A stretch of 6,504 nucleotides of DNA from JABCPE02 sp963517805. Lineage in GTDB: Bacteria; Bacteroidota; Bacteroidia; Flavobacteriales; Weeksellaceae. Shown here one piece after another: positions 1 through 5,924 of this stretch. Made by a program: the position numbers and the translations under genes. Each line of letters opens with the position of its first letter. Within the stretch, counting starts at the first letter, position 1. The DNA lies in assembly GCA_963517805.1 (NCBI GenBank), contig CAUQHD010000088.1:1-6504 (forward strand), read 5' to 3'. The notes beneath the pieces were generated by a model. The model was not told the origin of the DNA. It ran no database searches and worked only from the letters and a program-made list of their open reading frames with translations.

Positions 1-2
1 AG

Positions 3-497
3 CTTCAGCAGCTTTACCAAAATATAGGCTACGAAACTTTGAAAATTTCTTCTGTTTCAGGGGAAAACATAGAAGCCTTGAAAACACTCTTGAAAGATAA
101 AGTTTCGGTGTTTTTTGGGCACTCAGGAAGTGGAAAATCTACTTTGGTCAATACACTAGAACCGACACTTGATTTGAAAACAGGAGAAATATCGGAGGCG
201 CACCTCAAAGGAAAACATACGACTACCTTTGCGCAGATGCATTTTTGGAGTTTTGGCGGAAGTGTTATTGATACGCCAGGCGTGCGTGAGTTTGCGATGG
301 TGGATATAGAAAAAGAGGAAATTCAGCATTTTTTTCCAGAGATATTTAAGGAAGGGAAGAATTGCAAGTTTCATAACTGCCTGCATATCAATGAACCAAA
401 ATGCTCTGTTATAGCCCATTTAGAGGAAGGGAAAATTTTGGAATCAAGATATTTGACTTATTTAAAATTGATGGAAGAAGCGGAAGAAGGGAAATAA
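3..497 (+). CDS. rsgA: Ribosome small-subunit-dependent GTPase A, C-terminal part (5' end cut by window edge)
   Basis: RsgA is a circularly permuted GTPase that acts late in 30S ribosomal subunit maturation. The frame is open from the left window edge, so the start, the OB-fold and the NKxD motif lie outside; about 164 of the usual roughly 300 residues are visible. In order one sees the G5-like SSVSGEN, the P-loop GHSGSGKST at 117-143, the HTTT switch segment typical of RsgA, and the G3 motif DTPG at 270-281. The C-terminal zinc module follows: C-x4-C-x-H-x5-C starting at 363 (CKFHNCLH, then EPKC), which is diagnostic for this family. Placing G5 before G1 and G3 fits the permuted order. The frame ends in TAA 54 bp before cysH. 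RsgA has no known functional link to sulfate assimilation, and a promoter-like element lies in the gap, so I read it as a separate unit. Nothing looks broken. Confidence 0.95.
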   Translation, partial: LQQLYQNIGYETLKISSVSGENIEALKTLLKDKVSVFFGHSGSGKSTLVNTLEPTLDLKTGEISEAHLKGKHTTTFAQMHFWSFGGSVIDTPGVREFAMVDIEKEEIQHFFPEIFKEGKNCKFHNCLHINEPKCSVIAHLEEGKILESRYLTYLKLMEEAEEGK

Positions 498-525
498 TTA
501 TACAAGGTTATTCATAAAGTTTTTT

Positions 526-533
526 TAAATTTG
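526..533 (+). promoter_or_regulatory. Putative Bacteroidota -7 promoter element for the cysHDN cluster
   Basis: TAAATTTG matches the Bacteroidota sigma-A -7 consensus TAnnTTTG exactly. It lies in the short rsgA-cysH gap, 18 bases before the cysH ATG, which implies a short leader without a Shine-Dalgarno sequence, as is common in this phylum. I see no clear TTG -33 element at the expected distance, so the strength is uncertain. The gap is too short for a sulfur-responsive riboswitch. Confidence 0.45.
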
Positions 534-551
534 TAAGCTTAAAACATTTGT

Positions 552-1259
552 ATGAATTTAGACGAACTGAAAGAGCAGTTACCAAAACTTTCCATAGAAG
601 AGGCTTTGGCTTTGTTGGTTGAAAAATTTCCTAAAAAAGTAGTTTTTTCTACGAGTTTTGGGATGGAAGATCAGATAATCACAGATTATATTTTTAAGAA
701 TAATCTCCCGATAGATATTTTCACGATAGATACAGGGCGAATGTTCTACGAGACCTATGACACTTGGGTAAATACCAATGAAAAATACAATGTGCTCATT
801 CCAGCTTATTATGCTGATAATCATAGAATAGAGGAATATGTGAGAAAGCATGGAGTTAATGGATTTTACAAATCTGTAGAGCTGAGAAAAGAGCATGATT
901 ACATAAAAAAAGTGGAGCCTTTGAAAAGAGCTTTGGAGGGATATGATGTCTGGATTACAGGAATCAGAGCGGAGCAGTCTCCACACAGACAGCAGATGCC
1001 GATGGTGGAATGGGATGAAGGGAATAAAATCATCAAGTTTCATCCTCTATTACACTGGAAAACAGGAGAGCTTTTACCATTTTTAAAAGAGCATAAAATC
1101 CCTTACAACCCGCTCCATGAGAAGGGCTATGTAAGTATAGGTGACCAGCCGATGACACGCCCAATAAAAGAAGGCGAAGATATCCGCGCAGGACGCTGGT
1201 GGTGGGAGAATGAAGAAAAAAAAGAGTGTGGACTGCACTGGAATGAAGAGAAGAAGTAA
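552..1259 (+). CDS. cysH: APS/PAPS reductase family protein lacking the Fe-S cluster cysteines
   Basis: This cytoplasmic enzyme reduces adenylylated sulfate (APS or PAPS) to sulfite, using a thiol donor such as thioredoxin. The 235 residues carry the PP-loop-like STSFGMED (33-40), DTG (60-62), the substrate-binding TGIRAEQSPHR (136-146), the RAGRWWWE segment (212-219) and the C-terminal catalytic ECGLH with C226. Overall wording (SVELRKE, KVEPLKRAL, RAGRWWWE) is that of the bacterial 4Fe-4S APS reductases. However, the expected Cys-Cys pair is H115-D116, and the expected CxxC pair is D198 and M201. C226 is the only cysteine in the protein, so no Fe-S cluster can be bound in the usual way. E. 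coli-type PAPS reductases also lack the cluster, so substrate cannot be decided from cysteines alone. The ATG at 552 is chosen because it gives a complete N-terminus. cysD follows after 41 bp in the same direction, consistent with an operon. Confidence 0.93.
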   Translation: MNLDELKEQLPKLSIEEALALLVEKFPKKVVFSTSFGMEDQIITDYIFKNNLPIDIFTIDTGRMFYETYDTWVNTNEKYNVLIPAYYADNHRIEEYVRKHGVNGFYKSVELRKEHDYIKKVEPLKRALEGYDVWITGIRAEQSPHRQQMPMVEWDEGNKIIKFHPLLHWKTGELLPFLKEHKIPYNPLHEKGYVSIGDQPMTRPIKEGEDIRAGRWWWENEEKKECGLHWNEEKK

Positions 1260-1300
1260 GAATTTTATTCGTTGATTGTTTAAAATTAAAAAAATATATT

Positions 1301-2218
1301 ATGAGTAATCATAAGGACAGGACTTTAGATTATCTCGACCAGTTGGAATCTGAGTCGATTCATATATTTCGTGAAGTGGCAGGGCAGTTTGAGAAACCTG
1401 CATTATTATTCAGTGGTGGTAAGGACTCTATAGTCTTGGTACATTTGGCTTTGAAGGCTTTTCGTCCGTGCAAATTTCCGTTTCCGCTAGTGCATATTGA
1501 TACAGGGCATAATTTCCCTGAAGCACTAGAATTTCGTGATAATTTAGTAAAGAAATTAGGCGAAAAACTCATTGTCAGAAAAGTAGAAGATACGATAAAA
1601 AGTAAAGGACTTACCGAACCAAAAGGAAAATTTGCCAGCAGAAATGCATTGCAGAGTTATACGCTTTTGGATACAATAGAGGAATTTGAGTTTGATGCTT
1701 GTATCGGTGGAGCGCGCCGTGATGAGGAAAAAGCCAGAGCAAAGGAAAGAATTTTTTCTGTTCGAGATGATTTCGGAGGCTGGGACCCAAAACTTCAGCG
1801 CCCAGAATTATGGCACACCTATAACGGAAAAATCCACAAAGGAGAAAATGTGCGTGTTTTCCCTATCAGCAACTGGACAGAGCTGGATGTTTGGAACTAC
1901 ATTCGCCGAGAAAAAATAGAACTTCCTTCTGTTTATTTCTCTCACGAAAGAGAAGTGATTGACCACCAGGGACAGCTGATAGCAGTTTCTCCATACATTC
2001 AAATTGACGAAAATGATGTGATTTTGAAGAAGAAAGTTCGCTATCGTACCGTGGGAGATATGACTTGTACTGCGGCAGTGGAGTCTGAAGCCCATATCAT
2101 AGATGATATCATCAACGAAATTACAGCAACTCGTACCAGCGAGAGAGGAGAAACGCGTATCGATGATAAAATATCAGAAGCGGCAATGGAGGACAGAAAG
2201 AAAAACGGGTATTTTTAA
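1301..2218 (+). CDS. cysD: Sulfate adenylyltransferase subunit 2 (small, catalytic)
   Basis: CysD is the catalytic subunit of ATP sulfurylase and forms APS and pyrophosphate from sulfate and ATP, in complex with the GTPase CysN. The 305 residues match the usual length (E. coli about 302). Visible landmarks are the N-terminal LDYLDQLESESIHIFRE helix, the PP-loop SGGKDS (38-43), HIDTGHNFPE (65-74), the GARRDEEKARAKER segment (137-150), and the conserved tail RTSERGETR (278-286) ending in AMEDRKKNGYF. The PP-loop ATP-pyrophosphatase fold is shared with CysH, but the SGGKDS signature and tail are CysD-specific. The start ATG at 1301 fits the family N-terminus. It sits 41 bp after cysH and 20 bp before cysN, so all three genes are probably cotranscribed. 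No lesion seen. Confidence 0.98.
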   Translation: MSNHKDRTLDYLDQLESESIHIFREVAGQFEKPALLFSGGKDSIVLVHLALKAFRPCKFPFPLVHIDTGHNFPEALEFRDNLVKKLGEKLIVRKVEDTIKSKGLTEPKGKFASRNALQSYTLLDTIEEFEFDACIGGARRDEEKARAKERIFSVRDDFGGWDPKLQRPELWHTYNGKIHKGENVRVFPISNWTELDVWNYIRREKIELPSVYFSHEREVIDHQGQLIAVSPYIQIDENDVILKKKVRYRTVGDMTCTAAVESEAHIIDDIINEITATRTSERGETRIDDKISEAAMEDRKKNGYF

Positions 2219-2238
2219 CTTTTTTGGATTTAATAAAA

Positions 2239-3480
2239 ATGGATATATTAAGATTTTTAACGGCAGGAAGTGTAGATGATGGAAAAAGTACCCTCATCGG
2301 AAGACTTCTCTACGACAGCAAAAATATACTAGTAGACCAGCTGGAAGCCATCGAAAGAAGCACCAAAAATCGTGAAGATGGAGAGGTAGATTTAGCTCTT
2401 TTGACCGATGGGCTTCGTGCAGAAAGAGAGCAGGGAATAACCATAGATGTGGCATATAAATATTTCTCCACACCGAAGAGAAAATTCATCATCGCTGATG
2501 CGCCAGGGCATATCCAGTACACACGAAACATGGTGACAGGAGCGTCCAATGCAGACTTGATTATCATCTTGGTGGATGCCAGAAACGGCGTGATAGAACA
2601 GACGAAAAGACACTCTATCATTGCTTCGCTCTTGAATATTCCACATGTAGTGGTAGCGATAAACAAAATGGACTTGGTGGATTATTCTGAAGAAAAGTTC
2701 AATGAGATTGTAAAAGAATACGAAAAAGTTGCCAATTCATTAGCTTTAAAGGATGTTAAATTCATTCCTATCAGTGCGAAGGATGGCGACAATGTGGTAG
2801 ATAAATCCGAAAAAATGCCTTGGTATAAAGGCTCTGCATTGCTGAATCTTTTGGAAACGGTAGAGCTTCAGACTTCCCTAAATCATGTGAATGGAAGGTT
2901 CCCAGTGCAGTTGGTTCTTCGTCCGCAGGTGGATGAACTTCATGATTACAGAGGCTATGCAGGGAAAGTGGAAAGCGGAGTTTTCGCGGTGAATGACAGG
3001 GTGAAAATCTACCCTTCTAACATAGAAACTACCATAAAAGCCATAGAAGTCGGCGGTAAGGAAGTTCAGGAATGTTTCGCTCCACAGAGTGCCGTGCTTC
3101 ATTTGGCGGATGATATAGACATTAGCCGAGGAGATTTAATAGCGAAAGAAGATAATTTACTGAAAACTGGTCAAGACATCGAGGCACTTGTGTGCTGGAT
3201 GGACGAAAAACCTTTGGCCATCGGGACTAAATACCTGCTTCAGCATAACAGCAAAACCGTAATCGCTATGGTAAAGGAAATCCGATACCGACTGGATGTA
3301 AACACCCTTGAAAAGGAGATGAACCCAGCCAATGCAGGACTAAACGAGGTGGTGGAAGTTCTGCTGAAAACCTCTGCACCGCTGAGCTATGACAGCTATC
3401 AAAGCATCCGTGAAAACGGAAGTGCTATCTTGATAGACCAGACTAGTTTTGTGACGGTGGGAGCAGTTTTGTTTAAATAA
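2239..3480 (+). CDS. cysN: Sulfate adenylyltransferase subunit 1 (GTPase), no APS-kinase domain
   Basis: CysN is an EF-Tu-like GTPase whose GTP hydrolysis drives APS synthesis by CysD. From the ATG at 2239 the protein has 413 residues: P-loop GSVDDGKST (10-18), switch region EREQGITIDVAY (62-73), DAPGH (87-91), NKMD (142-145) and SAK (179-181), then two EF-Tu-like beta-barrel domains to the end. I chose ATG 2239 over the in-frame TTG at 2224 because MDILRFLTAGSVDDGKST is the usual family start and TTG would add five unconserved residues. The length is that of stand-alone CysN; bifunctional CysN/CysC proteins are about 630 residues, so the APS-kinase domain is absent here. The cluster ends with this gene: a strong terminator begins 24 bp after its stop. 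Confidence 0.97.
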   Translation: MDILRFLTAGSVDDGKSTLIGRLLYDSKNILVDQLEAIERSTKNREDGEVDLALLTDGLRAEREQGITIDVAYKYFSTPKRKFIIADAPGHIQYTRNMVTGASNADLIIILVDARNGVIEQTKRHSIIASLLNIPHVVVAINKMDLVDYSEEKFNEIVKEYEKVANSLALKDVKFIPISAKDGDNVVDKSEKMPWYKGSALLNLLETVELQTSLNHVNGRFPVQLVLRPQVDELHDYRGYAGKVESGVFAVNDRVKIYPSNIETTIKAIEVGGKEVQECFAPQSAVLHLADDIDISRGDLIAKEDNLLKTGQDIEALVCWMDEKPLAIGTKYLLQHNSKTVIAMVKEIRYRLDVNTLEKEMNPANAGLNEVVEVLLKTSAPLSYDSYQSIRENGSAILIDQTSFVTVGAVLFK

Positions 3481-3504
3481 AATAGTTCAAAACCAGATAA
3501 AATA

Positions 3505-3537
3505 AATCCTCTTCTTGTGAAGAGGATTGTTTTTTTT
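3505..3537 (+). terminator. Intrinsic terminator of the cysHDN cluster
   Basis: A perfect 10-bp stem, AATCCTCTTC (3505-3514) and GAAGAGGATT (3519-3528), encloses the 4-base loop TTGT. One G and then eight T residues (3530-3537) follow. This is a textbook rho-independent terminator 24 bp after the cysN stop. The central part TCTTCTTGTGAAG (3510-3522) is nearly identical to the repeat unit of the array that follows, and lies exactly two 21-bp periods before its first full unit. Confidence 0.93.
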
Positions 3538-3551
3538 CTGGAAGAAAGCCA

Positions 3552-3893
3552 TCTTCATGTAGAAGAAGACTATCTTCATGTGAAGTAAGAGTATCTTCAT
3601 GTGAAGTAAGAACATCTTCATGTGGAAGAAAACCATCTTCATGTGGAAGAAAACCATCTTCATGTGGAAGAAGACCATCTTCATGTGGAAGAAGACCATC
3701 TTCATGTGGAAGAAGACTATCTTCATGTGGAAGAAGACTATCTTCATGTGGAAGAAGACTATTTTCATGTGAAGTAAGAGCATCTTCATGTGGAAGAAGA
3801 GCATCTTCATGTGGAAGAAGACAATCTTCATATGGAAGAAGAGTATCTTCATATGGAAGAAGAGTATCTTCATATGGAAGAAGAGTATCTTCA
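3552..3893. repeat. 21-bp tandem repeat array, about 16 full units, between convergent operons
   Basis: Units begin every 21 bp at 3552, 3573, 3594 and so on to 3867, with a broken unit from 3888. The common unit reads TCTTC, ATGTG, GAAGA and then six bases such as AGACTA. The arms TCTTC and GAAGA are complementary, so each unit can form a 5-bp hairpin, and GAAGA can also pair with the TCTTC of the next unit. Three classes are visible: GTGGAAGAAG (most), GTGAAGTAAG (units 2, 3 and 11) and ATATGGAAG (units 14-16). A decayed unit lies in register at 3531-3551, and the terminator core sits in register at 3510. The array fills most of the 452-bp gene-free gap between cysN and lptC. Because 21 is a multiple of three, long frames stay open by chance; the minus-strand one would read as heptads like MKIVFFH and I do not call it a gene. 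Function unknown. Confidence 0.95.
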
Positions 3894-3932
3894 CTTCAAA
3901 AAAGAAAAGAAAAAGAAGAAGGGCAGGGGCTG
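3894..3932. other. Polypurine tract and 3' flank of the lptC operon
   Basis: Positions 3898-3923 are purine-only on the plus strand (26 bases, A-rich then GAAGAAGGG), so the lptC transcript would leave its stop codon through a C-rich and then T-rich pyrimidine tract. I find no clean hairpin followed by a T run here, so there is no convincing dedicated intrinsic terminator for the minus-strand operon; transcripts may run into the repeat array. Confidence 0.5.
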
Positions 3933-4511
3933 TTAGTTCGGAATTTCTTTGGGGTTGATTTCCCCAGAGTTGTTGTAGAAAGTATATTCTGTAAAATCAT
4001 CTTTGGCAACCATCCCGTTCGCTGCCACAAAAATATTCCCATTTTTATCAGAAATAAAAACGGAATCTTTGGTGTACATCTGCCTATTTTTTTTGTCCCA
4101 GTAGATGGATTTCATCACGAAAGTCTGTCCCTCGCTGTTGGTCACCTTTACGCCGCCTTTTGCTTCATAATATTCTTTTTTTTCTATGAATTTGGCATAA
4201 TTTGCCTTTAGAGTTCCAGGGATTTCGGGTTTTTTCTTGTCAAAAAATTCTAAGTAAAGACCTTTTCTTGCCTCTATGTAAGGCGTATCAATAAAGCCAT
4301 ACTCCTCTATAAGAGGGGCGGTGAGCTTTACCTTTACAAAACCAGAGTCCTTCTGGATGATATTGGCATTGTAGATTACCCTTGAGGGGAAATTCTTATT
4401 GTTTTTTCTATTGGCTTTGGCAAGGTCTTCTTCGCAGGAATGAAGCACAAAAAATATAGCCACATACAAAACGGCGACTATATTTTTGCGGTATTTTTCC
4501 TTAAAACTCAT
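3933..4511 (-). CDS. lptC: LptC-family LPS export protein, predicted lipoprotein
   Basis: LptC links the inner-membrane LptBFG transporter to the periplasmic LptA bridge in lipopolysaccharide export. The 192-residue product starts with a basic stretch (KEKYRKN), a hydrophobic segment (residues 11-23) and a lipobox LHSC with C26, predicting signal peptidase II processing, unlike the membrane-anchored E. coli LptC. The body carries family-like features: a beta-rich repeat pattern with VIYNANIIQKDSGFVKVKLTAP, a Y/F-rich GLYLEFFD strand, and later YYEAKGGVKVTNSEGQTF, YWDKKNRQMYTKDSVFI, as in LptC/OstA-like jellyrolls. The ATG at 4511 gives a complete signal peptide. It lies 9 bp after the upstream outer-membrane protein gene, so the two are very likely cotranscribed and both concern the outer membrane. 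Assignment rests on fold-like pattern, lipobox and length rather than catalytic residues. Confidence 0.85.
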   Translation of the reverse strand: MSFKEKYRKNIVAVLYVAIFFVLHSCEEDLAKANRKNNKNFPSRVIYNANIIQKDSGFVKVKLTAPLIEEYGFIDTPYIEARKGLYLEFFDKKKPEIPGTLKANYAKFIEKKEYYEAKGGVKVTNSEGQTFVMKSIYWDKKNRQMYTKDSVFISDKNGNIFVAANGMVAKDDFTEYTFYNNSGEINPKEIPN

Positions 4512-4520
4512 GAGAGAATA

Positions 4521-5798
4521 TTAATCGTAAAGTTGTTTTTCGAACCATTTGTTCGCAAAATTAATTCCGATAGTAAAGTTAATGAAGTTTTCTCGGACTA
4601 AATTGTCTTTGAGAGTTCCTCTTTGCCCCAGTTGTATGCCCAAATCCAAAGTGCTAAGCCTATTTACATTGCTTTTTTGGAAAGGGAAAGAAGCCCCCAG
4701 CGCAATACCATACTTGTTGATATTATGCCCGTTGATTTTCAGGCCTCCTTTCTCGTAGAAAGCTCCGTATCTGTAAGTAACCCTTGAAAAATAATTTCTG
4801 AAATTGTTATAATTCGGCAGATACCACCCGCCGACAGCCACTCTGTAAGAGTCCTGCACCTCGAAAGGCTCGTTAGAAGCCAGACTGGTAGTTACCCCTT
4901 TCTTATAATTAAGCTGAGAGGACACAAACCACTTGCCATCATGCCCATATCCAGCTCCGAAGGTAAATTCCTGCGGAATAGCGTTCTTGGAATTCTTACT
5001 TGCGGAATTTAAAATGCTTTCATTCATCTTATTTCCACTGCTTAGATAATAAGTGCTGTTGGTATATTGAGTTTTGAAATCAGCTGTGTTCCCAAAAGTA
5101 TAAGTTGCCCCGAAAGTGAGCTTTTTATTTACTTTGAGTTTCTTTTGATAAACAGTTCCCAGTGTGAAATTAAAACTTGTTACTTTGTTAGTAAACTCGT
5201 GGTTGTTGATAAGAGTAGTATTTTCATAAGAAATTTCCTCTGTATCGGACAATTTCCCAAAGTGGAAGTTGGTATTCAGCCCCACCGAAAATTCTGGAGA
5301 AATACTATACCCGAAAGCCGCCTGAATGATGTTTAAACTCCCTTCACCATAGAAATTATGCGTTCCCAATGTTCCATCAGGAAGAGTGCTGGTCTTCGTC
5401 AGGTTGTAATCTTTGGAGCTGTATGGCTGATAACCGAAACCAAATTTTACTTTTTTAGACAAAGGCAGCGCAAAGAATATTCCAGATAAATAAGAGGAAT
5501 GCTTACCGATTTTGGCATTATTGTAATCAGATTTTAAATACTGATTTTCATTTGTCGCCTGAATTCTGATAGATGTAATTTCTAAATTCTGGTTTGCCGC
5601 AGGGTTTTGAAAATTAAATTGATTGTTAAAATCCCAAACATAGGCCGCAGAAATCCCTGCCATAGAGGTTGTTTCTATAGAGTTATCATATTTTGTGTCT
5701 CCAATTCCATAAGAAGAGTATGGCGAATTTCCGATAGTTTGTGCATTTAGCCCCAAACTGCAAACCACAGCAAAAACTGAAATTACTGATTTATTCAT
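4521..5798 (-). CDS. Outer-membrane beta-barrel protein of Bacteroidota (FadL/OmpP1-like)
   Basis: The 425-residue product begins with a Sec signal peptide (hydrophobic residues 4-17, likely cleavage near LNA-QT, residues 19-20). The mature N-terminus carries NSPYSSYGIGDTKY (24-37), a motif common in Bacteroidota outer-membrane proteins, followed by NPAANQNL, reminiscent of the NPA segment near the start of FadL/OmpP1-type barrels. The remainder alternates aromatic and small residues in short amphipathic strands (VKFGFGYQPYSS, FTFGAGYGHDGKWFVSSQLNYKK, YGIALGASFPF, INFTIGINFANKWF), as expected for a barrel of many strands. No plug or TonB box, and no enzymatic motif, is visible. Substrate is not known; fatty-acid-type transport is only a family-level guess. 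It is the first gene of a two-gene unit with lptC and is divergent from holB. Confidence 0.8.
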   Translation of the reverse strand: MNKSVISVFAVVCSLGLNAQTIGNSPYSSYGIGDTKYDNSIETTSMAGISAAYVWDFNNQFNFQNPAANQNLEITSIRIQATNENQYLKSDYNNAKIGKHSSYLSGIFFALPLSKKVKFGFGYQPYSSKDYNLTKTSTLPDGTLGTHNFYGEGSLNIIQAAFGYSISPEFSVGLNTNFHFGKLSDTEEISYENTTLINNHEFTNKVTSFNFTLGTVYQKKLKVNKKLTFGATYTFGNTADFKTQYTNSTYYLSSGNKMNESILNSASKNSKNAIPQEFTFGAGYGHDGKWFVSSQLNYKKGVTTSLASNEPFEVQDSYRVAVGGWYLPNYNNFRNYFSRVTYRYGAFYEKGGLKINGHNINKYGIALGASFPFQKSNVNRLSTLDLGIQLGQRGTLKDNLVRENFINFTIGINFANKWFEKQLYD

Positions 5799-5820
5799 TT
5801 TCTATTTTTAAAAATATCCG

Positions 5821-5849
5821 CAAATATCTTAATTAATAATGAAAATCAA
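5821..5849 (-). promoter_or_regulatory. Candidate promoter for the outer-membrane protein-lptC operon
   Basis: Read on the minus strand, a TTTTTG-type -33 element (TTG at 5849-5847) is followed after 18 bp by GATATTTG (5828-5821), one mismatch from the Bacteroidota -7 consensus TAnnTTTG. The -7 element ends 22 bases before the start codon at 5798, a normal short leader. Spacing is good, but in such AT-rich DNA this match could arise by chance. Confidence 0.4.
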
Positions 5850-5912
5850 AAATTTATTATGCGTTAAAAAATAATAAAATTGAAGTATTTCTTTCTTTTT
5901 ACTTAAAAATAC

Positions 5913-5920
5913 TATCTTTG
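5913..5920 (+). promoter_or_regulatory. Putative -7 promoter element for holB
   Basis: TATCTTTG matches the Bacteroidota -7 consensus TAnnTTTG exactly. It ends only 4 bases before the holB ATG at 5925. With transcription starting about 5 to 7 bases after the -7 element, the message would be leaderless or nearly so. No TTG -33 element is seen at 17-23 bp upstream; the nearest TTG (5880-5882) is 30 bp away. Confidence 0.45.
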
Positions 5921-5924
5921 GGCT

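Noticed and set aside
498..551. SAM or other sulfur-responsive riboswitch before cysH
   Set aside because: The gap is only 54 bp and the promoter-like element leaves a leader of about a dozen bases, too short for such a structure.
1686..1919. 77-codon plus-strand frame inside cysD
   Set aside because: It is an out-of-frame shadow of a well conserved gene.
2224..2238. TTG start for cysN
   Set aside because: The ATG at 2239 matches the family N-terminus (MDILRF.TAGSVDDGKST); the TTG adds five unconserved residues only 6 bp after the cysD stop.
3552..3887. Repeat units as an array of -7 promoter elements (TATCTTCA resembling TAnnTTTG)
   Set aside because: The final two positions do not match the consensus, there is no -33 element, and there is no gene to drive.
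3552..3893. CRISPR array
   Set aside because: The 21-bp units are contiguous with no unique spacers between them, and no cas genes are present.
3487..3894. Minus-strand 135-codon frame encoding heptads such as MKIVFFH
   Set aside because: It is open only because the repeat period (21) is a multiple of three. The product is a low-complexity repeat, it overlaps the plus-strand terminator, and no promoter or conserved domain is visible.
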